Positions 7,554 through 16,000 of a DNA stretch of 64,000 bases are shown piece after piece. The position numbers were made by a program, and so were the translations under genes. Positions within the stretch are counted from its first letter, which is position 1, and each line of letters opens with the position of its first letter. Where the stretch lies: contig JAHLWS010000026.1 in NCBI GenBank assembly GCA_019057795.1, positions 61,461-125,460 of the forward strand, read 5' to 3'. Source of the stretch: Promethearchaeota archaeon (GTDB lineage Archaea > Asgardarchaeota > Lokiarchaeia > Sigyniarchaeales > SOKP01). Under the pieces are notes generated by a model, which worked only from the letters and a program-made list of their open reading frames with translations, was not told the origin of the DNA and ran no database searches.

Positions 7554-8063
7554 ATGAGAGAAGAAACTGATTATACTGAAGCCATCGAAACGTACAAAGA
7601 CGATAGTAATGTAATCATTGAACCATGGGGTCGTAGTATCGATCACCTCCGGCTTACAATCATCGGAAAAGATGGAACACCTTATAATAAAGGAAAGTTT
7701 ATTTTCGAAATTAAGTTTCCTGAGAATTACCCGTTTGCGCCTCCCTACGCTTACGCGGTAACCCTCATGTGGCATCCAAACATCGATAGTAGCATACCTC
7801 CCGGGAAGCTTAATATATGTTTAGATTTAATTAACCCCGATTTGGTAGGGAAGGTCGACGCTTCGACAGGGGCGTCAGGTTGGACTCCGTCCAAGACTCT
7901 AACTAATATAATAGAAGCTTTAAAGGGTATGATGCATGTAGAGCCTCCCTTCTTTAATCCTGGAGATCCGCTCAATCACGAAGCGGGCGAACAATATTTC
8001 AGGGCTTTGAAAAAGTTTCAAGCTAAAGCTAAGTCCTGGACATCTAAGTACGCCATGGATTGA
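7554..8063 (+). CDS. ubiquitin-conjugating enzyme (E2)-like protein, UBC fold
   Basis: About 169 residues in the UBC fold. An N-terminal helix and sheet lead to the F-P-E-N-Y-P-F-A-P-P strand and loop, then W-H-P-N-I-D, the E2 HPN motif, whose Asn stabilises the oxyanion. The catalytic Cys lies in L-N-I-C-L-D-L (Cys89 from the ATG). A conserved G-W-T-P-S-K-T-L follows, then the C-terminal helix region with N-P-G-D-P-L-N-H-E-A. It should carry a ubiquitin-like protein as a thioester and pass it to a lysine. Two insertions set it apart from typical E2s: about five residues between HPN and the Cys, and about a dozen Gly/Asp/Ser-rich residues between the Cys and the Trp. An in-frame GTG at 7545 is an alternative start. 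The E1-like gene lies 1.8 kb away; no modifier gene is nearby. Confidence 0.88.
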   Translation: MREETDYTEAIETYKDDSNVIIEPWGRSIDHLRLTIIGKDGTPYNKGKFIFEIKFPENYPFAPPYAYAVTLMWHPNIDSSIPPGKLNICLDLINPDLVGKVDASTGASGWTPSKTLTNIIEALKGMMHVEPPFFNPGDPLNHEAGEQYFRALKKFQAKAKSWTSKYAMD

Positions 8064-8208
8064 GCTTATTCCTATTAATTTTTTTATCTCTTCTTTTTTA
8101 ACACACTTCATAAGTCCAACATAGATTGATTGAATACAGAAAAGTTCCATTATTATAATAAAAATATTTATAAAACTAACTGGATTAAAGCAAATAATTA
8201 TTTTTTGA

Positions 8209-9090
8209 GTGATAAAGTTGCTAAAAAAATCAAAAGGGTTAAATTCCAGATTAATTGAGTTGAATAAATTTGATATAAGAGAATTTAAGGGACAATTATC
8301 TGACAAAGCTAAAATTGTAGTTCCGAAACTCTTCAAAACTGTTCAAAGAGCAAAATCAGATTACAAAAGAGAAATGAAAAACCTACCCGACAATGTTAAA
8401 TCCGCACCTAAAGAATTTTGGGAAGATGTTATCGAGCAAGCGAAGATTTTAGGAATTGATCTTATAGGATTTGCTCCTGTGGACGAAAAATTTATTTTTA
8501 AGAACGATTACGTAAGCGGAATCGAATTTCTATACGAGAATGGAATTGTTTTAGGAATGGAAATGGATTACGAAGCTATAGATAAGGCTCCTGAACCTCC
8601 AGCAGGGTTAGAATCTTTAAACATCTACGCAGAGTTAGGTGAGGCAACAAATAAATTAGCATATTTTATCCGATCTAAAGGTTATAGTGCAATAGCGTGC
8701 CATCCACTTGGTGGTCCAATTCTTTACCCCGCGATGGCAGTAAAAGCAGGCTTGGGGAAAATTGGAACGCAAGGTCTTTTAATCACTAAAAAATTCGGCC
8801 CAAGGCAGAGATTATCCATGATTTCTGTAAACGCAACTCCTCTTCCTGAGGTCTCTTTAGAAAAATTTGAGATAGACGAGTATTGTAAGAAATGTAAAAG
8901 ATGCGTTCAAATGTGCCCCGTGAACGCGATTTACTACGAACCAATTATCAAGGAAAATGGTATAAAAACTCGAATTGATGGAGAAAAATGTATCGAATAT
9001 TTTTACGAAACTACGGGATGTTCTGTTTGTATAAAAGAATGTCCATTTCACAAAATTGGATATAAAGCAATGTATTACTCTCGTTTATAA
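8209..9090 (+). CDS. QueG-like iron-sulfur protein with two 4Fe-4S centres
   Basis: The 293-residue protein resembles the epoxyqueuosine reductase/reductive-dehalogenase family in its central part, with the G-Y-S-A-I-A-C-H-P-L-G-G and A-G-L-G-K-I-G-T-Q-G-L-L motifs of the corrinoid-binding reductase domain. This is followed by a ferredoxin module. Its Cys pattern is C-K-K-C-K-R-C-V-Q-M-C-P near 227-238, and a second set is formed by the Cys of E-K-C-I-E-Y and C-S-V-C-I-K-E-C-P near 268-276. It therefore probably transfers electrons to a corrinoid or similar cofactor; whether it reduces epoxyqueuosine is unproven, as it lacks the C-terminal HEAT part of QueG. The GTG at 8209 is the chosen start; a TTG at 8218 is possible. 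It lies between the E2 and the HAD genes on the same strand. Confidence 0.7.
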   Translation: MIKLLKKSKGLNSRLIELNKFDIREFKGQLSDKAKIVVPKLFKTVQRAKSDYKREMKNLPDNVKSAPKEFWEDVIEQAKILGIDLIGFAPVDEKFIFKNDYVSGIEFLYENGIVLGMEMDYEAIDKAPEPPAGLESLNIYAELGEATNKLAYFIRSKGYSAIACHPLGGPILYPAMAVKAGLGKIGTQGLLITKKFGPRQRLSMISVNATPLPEVSLEKFEIDEYCKKCKRCVQMCPVNAIYYEPIIKENGIKTRIDGEKCIEYFYETTGCSVCIKECPFHKIGYKAMYYSRL

Positions 9091-9172
9091 ATTGATTTGA
9101 AAATTTATAACGAAAACTTAATTTTTATGTAAAATTATCTTAATTATTCATTAATCTTGTTGAATATGAAAC

Positions 9173-9796
9173 ATGTCTAAGAAGAAAATACTTCCATTTA
9201 AAGATAAGAAAGTAATTGTGTTCGATTTAGATGGTACGATCGTTAGATTAGCGGCAGATTGGCATTCATTAAAAAATATTTTAAACGATCGTTATTCTGA
9301 ACATTTTCAAGATGACTGTCAATTTACGAGTATTTCTGCTTGCCTTAGTGAAATTGTCGAAAAAGGGGACGAAGCGGAATTACAACGTAATTTTTATGTT
9401 ATTAAACAATACGAACTTGATAACATAGAAAAGAACGAACCTATTGAAGAGACAATCTACTTTATCAATAATACAAAATTATTTGGCGTAAAAAAGGGGA
9501 CTAAACTAGCCATTTTATCCTTAAATACAAGACAAACTATTAAAAAATCCTTAGAATTAGCAGGAATAAGCGAAAAATTTGACTATATTTTAGGAAGAGA
9601 AGATGTAAGAAGTTGGAAACCCGAACCAGAAGGATTATTAAGAATTATGAAACATTACAAGGTCAATAAAGAAGACATGATTTATTTCGGAGATTTAGAA
9701 AAAGATTTAGCGACTGGTGCTAACGCAGGAATTGAAACACATTATATTGACGATCTCATAAACCTTGTTAAAAGTTGTAAAAATGAATTGATATGA
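9173..9796 (+). CDS. HAD-superfamily phosphatase
   Basis: The 207-residue protein has all four HAD motifs in order. The nucleophile and acid aspartates are in F-D-L-D-G-T-I (Asp18 and Asp20), followed by the motif II Ser in A-I-L-S-L-N-T, the motif III Lys in S-W-K-P-E-P, and acidic motif IV in Y-F-G-D-L-E-K-D. A helical cap is inserted after motif I, as in phosphoglycolate-phosphatase-like members (subfamily I). It probably dephosphorylates a small metabolite in the cytosol; the substrate cannot be read. ATG start at 9173. It lies downstream of the iron-sulfur gene (83-bp gap) and converges on the E1-like gene with 38 bp between. Confidence 0.85.
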   Translation: MSKKKILPFKDKKVIVFDLDGTIVRLAADWHSLKNILNDRYSEHFQDDCQFTSISACLSEIVEKGDEAELQRNFYVIKQYELDNIEKNEPIEETIYFINNTKLFGVKKGTKLAILSLNTRQTIKKSLELAGISEKFDYILGREDVRSWKPEPEGLLRIMKHYKVNKEDMIYFGDLEKDLATGANAGIETHYIDDLINLVKSCKNELI

Positions 9797-9834
9797 ATAT
9801 AAGAGTTTAACAATAGGTAAGCAATCTGAATAAT

Positions 9835-11412
9835 TTACATGTAAGTTACTATGACATTGTATTTTTTAATCTCTGATTCTACTTTTGCCTTTCCCAGAGG
9901 AGTGAGAGTAATAACATCGTTATTTTTGATTTTTAGAGCCGTCAATTTTATATTTGGGTCTTTAAATTCACCGCTCATATAAGGATTCCAAAGCATTTCT
10001 TTGTTCACCGCATTAGTCATCAACCATAGGATGGGGTCTAAATTATGTCCACTTATTCTCATAGCCTTAAACACATACCCTATGTTCGCATCAAAAGGAA
10101 CAACGATTTGAACATTTTCTTCTCCTTCAATGTCTCCACAAGCAAGGCAATCTTCCCTTTTAATTACATCTAGATGGTCAAATTGCCCATACACCCCATT
10201 ATAATTGATGTAAGGAGGATCCATTGGAGGACCAATATTCCTTCCATGCATTCGAAATAATAATTTTAACGCCTCTTGGGATTGTATGCTAGAAATAATA
10301 GAGCTTACAGATTGAATTGCCGCAATTTTATTTCCTAATATATTTTCCATTTCTTCGAACTTATAATCAGGTCCGAAAGTATCTTTAATATTATCTTTCC
10401 ATTCTTGAATCTCTTCAGGAGATAGGCTTTCTAACTTTTCGGTAGAAACATTTTCATCGAACACTCTTTTTCTTAAGTCTATCAATTCTTTCTGTGCTAA
10501 AGCCTTCAGTTTTACTACGTCATCGTCCACGTTCATATCAGGTTTAAAACCGTATTCTTTTTCGAATACTACTTCCGCTTTTATAACGCAGTGATTCCTA
10601 TTTCTTGGAAGCCCTTTTAAAGTGCACGCCGCGACCAATTTATCGTCTGCAGGTGGAATAGGAACCATACAACGATAACAAGGAGTTATGTCCAAAACTT
10701 CACCAGCATATTTTTTATCAAATTCTTCTTCAACTTTTTTTCTAACTAGTCTTCTGAAAGGCTCAAGTTTCTCTTGCTTTAACCTTTCAATTAAATATTC
10801 TAGTTGCTCTATTTCGTTCTGCGCATCTAAGTACTCTGGATTGTCAAATTCCCACATTTTACTGTCGACTATTTTTTCGATCTCGAATTCTCTCTTTTTA
10901 TATTGAAGACCAGAACCTTCTGGAATAACTATTTGTACATGTCCTTCAAAACCTACGGTTCCTCCCTCTACCATAGGTTTTTTTATCCTTAAAGAAATTT
11001 TATTCAAATCTAACCTAGCGTTAAAGTTATCCAAAGCGGCAATAATAACATCGCATTCTTCATAAACCGACATTTGTAATTTTTGGAGCTTTTCAAAATA
11101 AAAATCGATGTTTAAAAAAGGATTCATTTCCTTTAATCTTTCTGCGGCTACTTCTGCCTTAGGACGACCTTCATCGCCCGGCTTGAACAACATTTGACGG
11201 GAAAGATTGGAGGTTTCGATAGTATCTAAATCTACCAATACTATTTTCCCAATTCCCATTAAGGCAAAGTCTTTTGCTATTTCACAACCCAAAGCCCCAA
11301 CTCCGACAATCATAACGCAACCTTTGCTAACAATCTCTTGGTCCCACCCATCAATTAATTGCTGTCTTGCGTACATCCGCGATTTTTTGATATCTGTCTT
11401 GTTTACCATCAT
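9835..11412 (-). CDS. ubiquitin-activating enzyme (E1)-like protein
   Basis: The 525-residue protein has the architecture of eukaryotic-type E1s (UBA3/UBA5-like single adenylation unit) rather than of bacterial MoeB/ThiF. The adenylation domain shows G37-V-G-A-L-G42, Asp61 in L-V-D-L-D, N-L-S-R-Q (69-73), G-R-P-K-A-E with Lys85, and A-L-D-N-F-N-A-R (126-133). A charged coiled coil is inserted at about 186-235. Zinc pairs are Cys245/Cys248 and Cys422/Cys425. The catalytic Cys263 lies in A-A-C-T-L-K-G-L-P-R, close to the CTLR/P loop of true E1s. The last 90 residues (about 434-525) look like a ubiquitin-fold domain that recruits E2. It would adenylate a modifier and hand it to an E2 such as the one at 7554. 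Its promoter region is shared with the divergent subtilase gene. Confidence 0.92.
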   Translation of the reverse strand: MMVNKTDIKKSRMYARQQLIDGWDQEIVSKGCVMIVGVGALGCEIAKDFALMGIGKIVLVDLDTIETSNLSRQMLFKPGDEGRPKAEVAAERLKEMNPFLNIDFYFEKLQKLQMSVYEECDVIIAALDNFNARLDLNKISLRIKKPMVEGGTVGFEGHVQIVIPEGSGLQYKKREFEIEKIVDSKMWEFDNPEYLDAQNEIEQLEYLIERLKQEKLEPFRRLVRKKVEEEFDKKYAGEVLDITPCYRCMVPIPPADDKLVAACTLKGLPRNRNHCVIKAEVVFEKEYGFKPDMNVDDDVVKLKALAQKELIDLRKRVFDENVSTEKLESLSPEEIQEWKDNIKDTFGPDYKFEEMENILGNKIAAIQSVSSIISSIQSQEALKLLFRMHGRNIGPPMDPPYINYNGVYGQFDHLDVIKREDCLACGDIEGEENVQIVVPFDANIGYVFKAMRISGHNLDPILWLMTNAVNKEMLWNPYMSGEFKDPNIKLTALKIKNNDVITLTPLGKAKVESEIKKYNVIVTYM

Positions 11413-11501
11413 TATAAATATCCTTAAAAATATCCTAAATTTTTATAATATTATATATTATTAATTTTTCATAGAAATATAAATTCTTTTAGTGCGTCTT
11501 A

Positions 11502-13037
11502 TTGAAAAAGCAATTTATAGTAATTTTAATCATTTTAACACTTCCAATAGCCCAATTTTTCGTTTTAGGAATAAACTATTATGAGTTTCCTCAAATAATC
11601 GACTCGCGCTTAAAATGTTCGAATGTTGATAATACCTTCCATATTTCATCAAGTAAAATAAAAATTAGTTCTACATACAATGCACAAGATTATATTGGCC
11701 TGCAAGATAGTCTTTGGAATAAAGGATTAACGGGAAAAAATATAACTGTTGCGGTATTAGACACAGGAATTTTTGCTAATCATAGCGTGTTTACGAATGG
11801 TGGTAAATTAGATTGGTTTGAAAGAATTGTTAACTTCTACGACGTTATTGAAAATCAATCAAGTATTCCACGAGACGATAACGGTCACGGAACATGGGCA
11901 ACATCAATTTTAGGAGGAAATAGTAGCGTATATCAAGGGGTAGCACTAGATATTAATTTGGTAATATTGAAAATTTTTGATAGTACTGGAGAAACCAACG
12001 CTTCCATATTGGAAAATGCTATTAATTGGGTAGTTCAAAATAAGGATGTTTTCGATATAAAAATTGTTAGTATGAGTTTTGGAGCAAAACCAGAACCTGA
12101 TAATCACGATGAAATTACCCGTCTTCATAGCTTAACTAGAATCCTTATTGACAATGGAATACTAGTCGTTGCAGCTGGAGGTAATGATGGGGACTCTTCT
12201 AAAGATTATGGAGATGGGACTATTAACGCTCCCGCTTCAGATAGGGCGGTTCTTGCTGTTGGGGGCGTAGATTACGACGGAAACATGTATCCAAGTAGCG
12301 CGAAAGGTCCGACTTTTGAAGGCGTCATAAAACCAGATGTGTGCGCTCCCGCTGTTGGAGTAATTGGCGCTGACAAAGACTATCAAGATGGCTATAGCTA
12401 CGGGACGGGTACTTCTGGAGCAACGCCTTTCGTCGCGGGATTAGCAGCGTTGATGTTGGAAAAAGAAGAAACTTTAACTCCGTTCCAACTAAAAAGCATA
12501 ATCTCATTAACTTCATTTAAGACGGTCAACCCACGAGTGATTCAAGATAATATACAAGGGTGGGGGATTATACAAGGTTACGCCGCTTTAGACGCCTTAA
12601 ATAATCCAATGTTAATTAATGAAAGTTTGGAAATTGGGTTTTCTCTAAACCAAAACTTTAGCGTTTATTGCCTACCGATTAAACTTAAACCAAATCACTA
12701 CTCTTTTGAATTAAATCAACTTGGATCGGCACGGGCTGAAATGTATTTATTCAACATGGCTCCTACCGAATATGGGTCTCCAATTCTAGTATCTCACACC
12801 ATAAACAAACTGTTCCCGGATAATCTTGACAAAAGAATGGGCGTTTTCGCGAGTGAAGTTCATAATTATTATTTAGTTGTAAAATTAGTTCAGAGAGCTT
12901 CAGGAAGCTTTTTAATACGACTATTGTTTGAATATAGAAATATAGCATTTCTAATCTTATTAGGAATTAATGTTATTAGTCTGATTTACATCAGAAAATT
13001 AACTTTGAGTTTTAAAAAAAGAGATGGGATGGATTAA
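11502..13037 (+). CDS. membrane-anchored subtilisin-like serine protease (S8)
   Basis: The 511-residue protein begins with a signal peptide or signal anchor (residues 4-25). The S8 catalytic set is intact: Asp87 in A-V-L-D-T-G, His129 in G-H-G-T-W-A, oxyanion Asn228 in A-A-G-G-N-D-G, and Ser305 in G-T-S-G-A-T-P-F. Residues about 360-475 form a beta-rich C-terminal part, then a membrane segment at about 478-500 and a short basic tail, so the protease faces outside and is held by its C-terminus. It may process surface or secreted proteins. The start is TTG at 11502. Upstream, 89 bp separate it from the divergent E1 gene. Downstream, its stop lies 7 bp from the stop of the convergent repeat-protein gene. 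Confidence 0.9.
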   Translation: MKKQFIVILIILTLPIAQFFVLGINYYEFPQIIDSRLKCSNVDNTFHISSSKIKISSTYNAQDYIGLQDSLWNKGLTGKNITVAVLDTGIFANHSVFTNGGKLDWFERIVNFYDVIENQSSIPRDDNGHGTWATSILGGNSSVYQGVALDINLVILKIFDSTGETNASILENAINWVVQNKDVFDIKIVSMSFGAKPEPDNHDEITRLHSLTRILIDNGILVVAAGGNDGDSSKDYGDGTINAPASDRAVLAVGGVDYDGNMYPSSAKGPTFEGVIKPDVCAPAVGVIGADKDYQDGYSYGTGTSGATPFVAGLAALMLEKEETLTPFQLKSIISLTSFKTVNPRVIQDNIQGWGIIQGYAALDALNNPMLINESLEIGFSLNQNFSVYCLPIKLKPNHYSFELNQLGSARAEMYLFNMAPTEYGSPILVSHTINKLFPDNLDKRMGVFASEVHNYYLVVKLVQRASGSFLIRLLFEYRNIAFLILLGINVISLIYIRKLTLSFKKRDGMD

Positions 13038-13044
13038 TTTGAAC

Positions 13045-16000
13045 CTATTTTTTTTCTTTTTTCGATATTTCTTTAAGCATTTTCTTAATCTCGTCCGCTT
13101 TTTCTTTATCTTTATCTAATTTGAGCTCCTTTTTTCTCTTCACTGCATCTTCCTTCGATTTCGATAATTCTTTCATAAGTTCCTGCTTTAAATCAATAAA
13201 TTCCTTCATATCCTTTCTAAATTCTTTTGACTCGGATACAATTTGTTTGCTTTTTTGTTGGGCTTTTAACTCTTCTTGTTGCTTTTTAATTTCAATTAAC
13301 TTCGAAACTTCAATAGATAAACCGCTCACTTCTCCAACTACCGCTTTTAATTTTATTTCTTCTTCTTTTACTTGGCGCTCTTTCTTTCTTCTTTGAATTT
13401 CTAAATCTTCGCGAATCTTTTGTATTTTCAGATCTTCTTCTTTTGTTCTTTGTTCAAGGAGTCGTGTATTTTCAATCTCTTTTTGAATGTATTTTATTTG
13501 TTCAATCCATCCAATCCGTTTAAACTTTTCAATTGCGCTGTTGAACTTTTTATAAGCTTTTTTAAAGTCATATATGATTGCAGCCTGTTTTCCCTCGTCT
13601 ATTAGCCTTAAACCTTTCTCTTTAGTTATCTCACTATCTCGTTTAGATTCGAATAATCTTTTTACCTTTAGTTGTTGTTGTCTCTTTTTTATTTCGTATT
13701 CTATACGTCGTTTTTGAATCTCTTCTCTAAAGACTTCATACTCGCGATGCCTTTTAATTTTAGCCTCTGCTTCCAATTTTTTCTTTACTACAAAATCTGC
13801 TTTCTGTTGAATGAGATCTTTTATCAGTATATTCAAATTATTAATCTCAGGTTCCCAACCAATTTTTTCGGCCAGTAAATCTCTTGCTTGAATATACAAC
13901 GATATTGCTTTGTCAAAATTAGGAACCCCTCTCTTAAGAAATTCTACTCCTTCTTCAAGAAGAGAATAAGCAGCCTCTCTGTTAGTTAATTGATCTTGTA
14001 CTACTCTTTCCCTTTGTTGAAGCGCTAACTGTTGTGCAATCTTTTTCTCTTTTTCTTGCTTCTTTCTCTCTTCTAATATTTCTTGTAAATGGCTCTCTTC
14101 TTTAAGCCTTTCTAATTCTCTTTGCAATTTATGTTGTTGGTCAAGTTCTTTCTGTTTTTTGAGATTGAGCACTTTTTCAATCATGTTGTTAATAGAATCT
14201 GTTGGAAATTGGATTTCGTTTAAAATTAGCATTGCTTTTCTATAACTTGCAATAGCTAGATCATACTCTAATCTATTAATATAATGTTCCGCTTTTTCTA
14301 AAACCAGAAAAGCCTCATCTTTTCTCTTTTCAAGTTTGGCTTGTAACAATTCTAAATTTCCAATTTCGATCTGCTTTAATTTTAAACGCTCTTTTTTTTT
14401 CCTTATATCCTCAGCAACTTTCTTTTGAAAATCGATTTCTTCGCGCTCCTTTTGAACTTTAAATTCTAATTCTTTTTGTTTTTGCAATTCATGTTCTCGT
14501 TTTTTCTCTTTGACTTTAATGATTAATTCCCTAATTGAGTCTGTTGGAAATTGAATTTCGTTTAATGTTAATTCCGCGCTTCTATAATATTCAAGCGCTT
14601 TGTCGTATTTTCCTTGTTTTAAAAAGGCATTAGCTTCATCAAATATTTCAAATGCAACATCTTTACGCTTTTCCAAGTAGATTTTTAGGTCTTCTCGTTC
14701 TTTAAGTTTGATTTGCTTAGCTTTCATTTTTTCTTCTTCGTACCTCATACTTTCTACAATAGTTTGTAGAAAATGCTTTTCTTCCTCAGTTTTTTTTATT
14801 ATGACTTCAAATTCATGTTGCTTTACTAAATCATCTTTTCGCTTTTTCTCTTGTATCTTATGAATCATTTCTTTAACTATATCTGTTGGAAATCGGATTT
14901 GAGTTAAATTTAACTCTGCTTGATAATACATGTCGATAGCATGCTCGTATAACCCTTGCTTTAATAACACTTCTGCTTTATCCATAATTTTAAAGGCTTC
15001 TAATTTGCTCTGTTCCATGTAATTTACTAAATCTTCCTTTTTTCGAAGCTCAATTTTCTTAGATATCATTCTGTCTTTTTCACTTTGTAGATGTTCAGTT
15101 ATTTTTCTTTCGAACTCTCTTTCTTCGTCTATTTGTTTTCTTAAACGTTCCCTTTCTCGAATAATTCTCTGATCTTTTTCCTTCTTTTTAAACTGGATTG
15201 ACCGAATTGTATCTTCTAATAGAATCATATAACCTCCTGTCCATCCAATGTCATTTAATATGCTAAGAGCGTTACGATAAGATTGTAAAGCTTCGTCAAA
15301 GCTTTCTTGTCTTAGTAAAATATCAGCTTTGTCAATAATCATGAACGCCTCTTTCTCTTTTGTTATGGATTCTGTAATTAATACCTTCTTTTTTACAATT
15401 AATTCCTTCTCTTTTTGTATTTTAATTTTTTCCATTTCTCGTTGACGTTTGATGTGGTCAAGAAATTGTTTGTGGGCGGTTTCTTTTTTGATTGCTTCTA
15501 GAAACGCTTTTTGTTTCCATAGCTCTTTTTCTTTCTTTTTTATTTCTATGTCGCTAATTGCTTGTTTAATCAACGGTAGTTCTTCTATCCATTGAATTTG
15601 AGCAAAGATCTCGCTTACATCTCTATAACTTTCAATTGCCATATCAAATTCCCCTAAAGAGAGAAAATTCTGAGCTTCTTCTAATATTTTAAAGGCTTCT
15701 TCTTTTTGTTCTTCTCTAAATAGGACTTCTTTTTCGCGTTCTCTGTAAGTAATTTTTTTTTGATTTAACTTTTCTCTTTGAGCTTTCATTTCTTTGATTG
15801 CAATTTCTTGAAACGCTCTATCCTCTCTTTCTTTTTTAATGAGAGCTAGCATATCCCTTTGTTTTTTAATTCCCGTCTCACGCTTTTTATTTTCTATCTC
15901 AACAATCGCATTTCCAATTTTTTCAACTTCATCATACCATTGAATTTCCGCAAAAATATTTGTTGCTAATTGGTATAATTCTATAACTTTTTCGTAATTT

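Noticed and set aside
7554..11412. A hidden ubiquitin-like gene between E2 and E1
   Set aside because: I looked for a short frame ending in Gly-Gly on both strands; the space is filled by the iron-sulfur and HAD genes with only short gaps.
13121..13878. Several plus-strand frames rich in Ser and Phe
   Set aside because: They are the complement of Lys/Glu-rich coiled-coil codons of the giant repeat protein.
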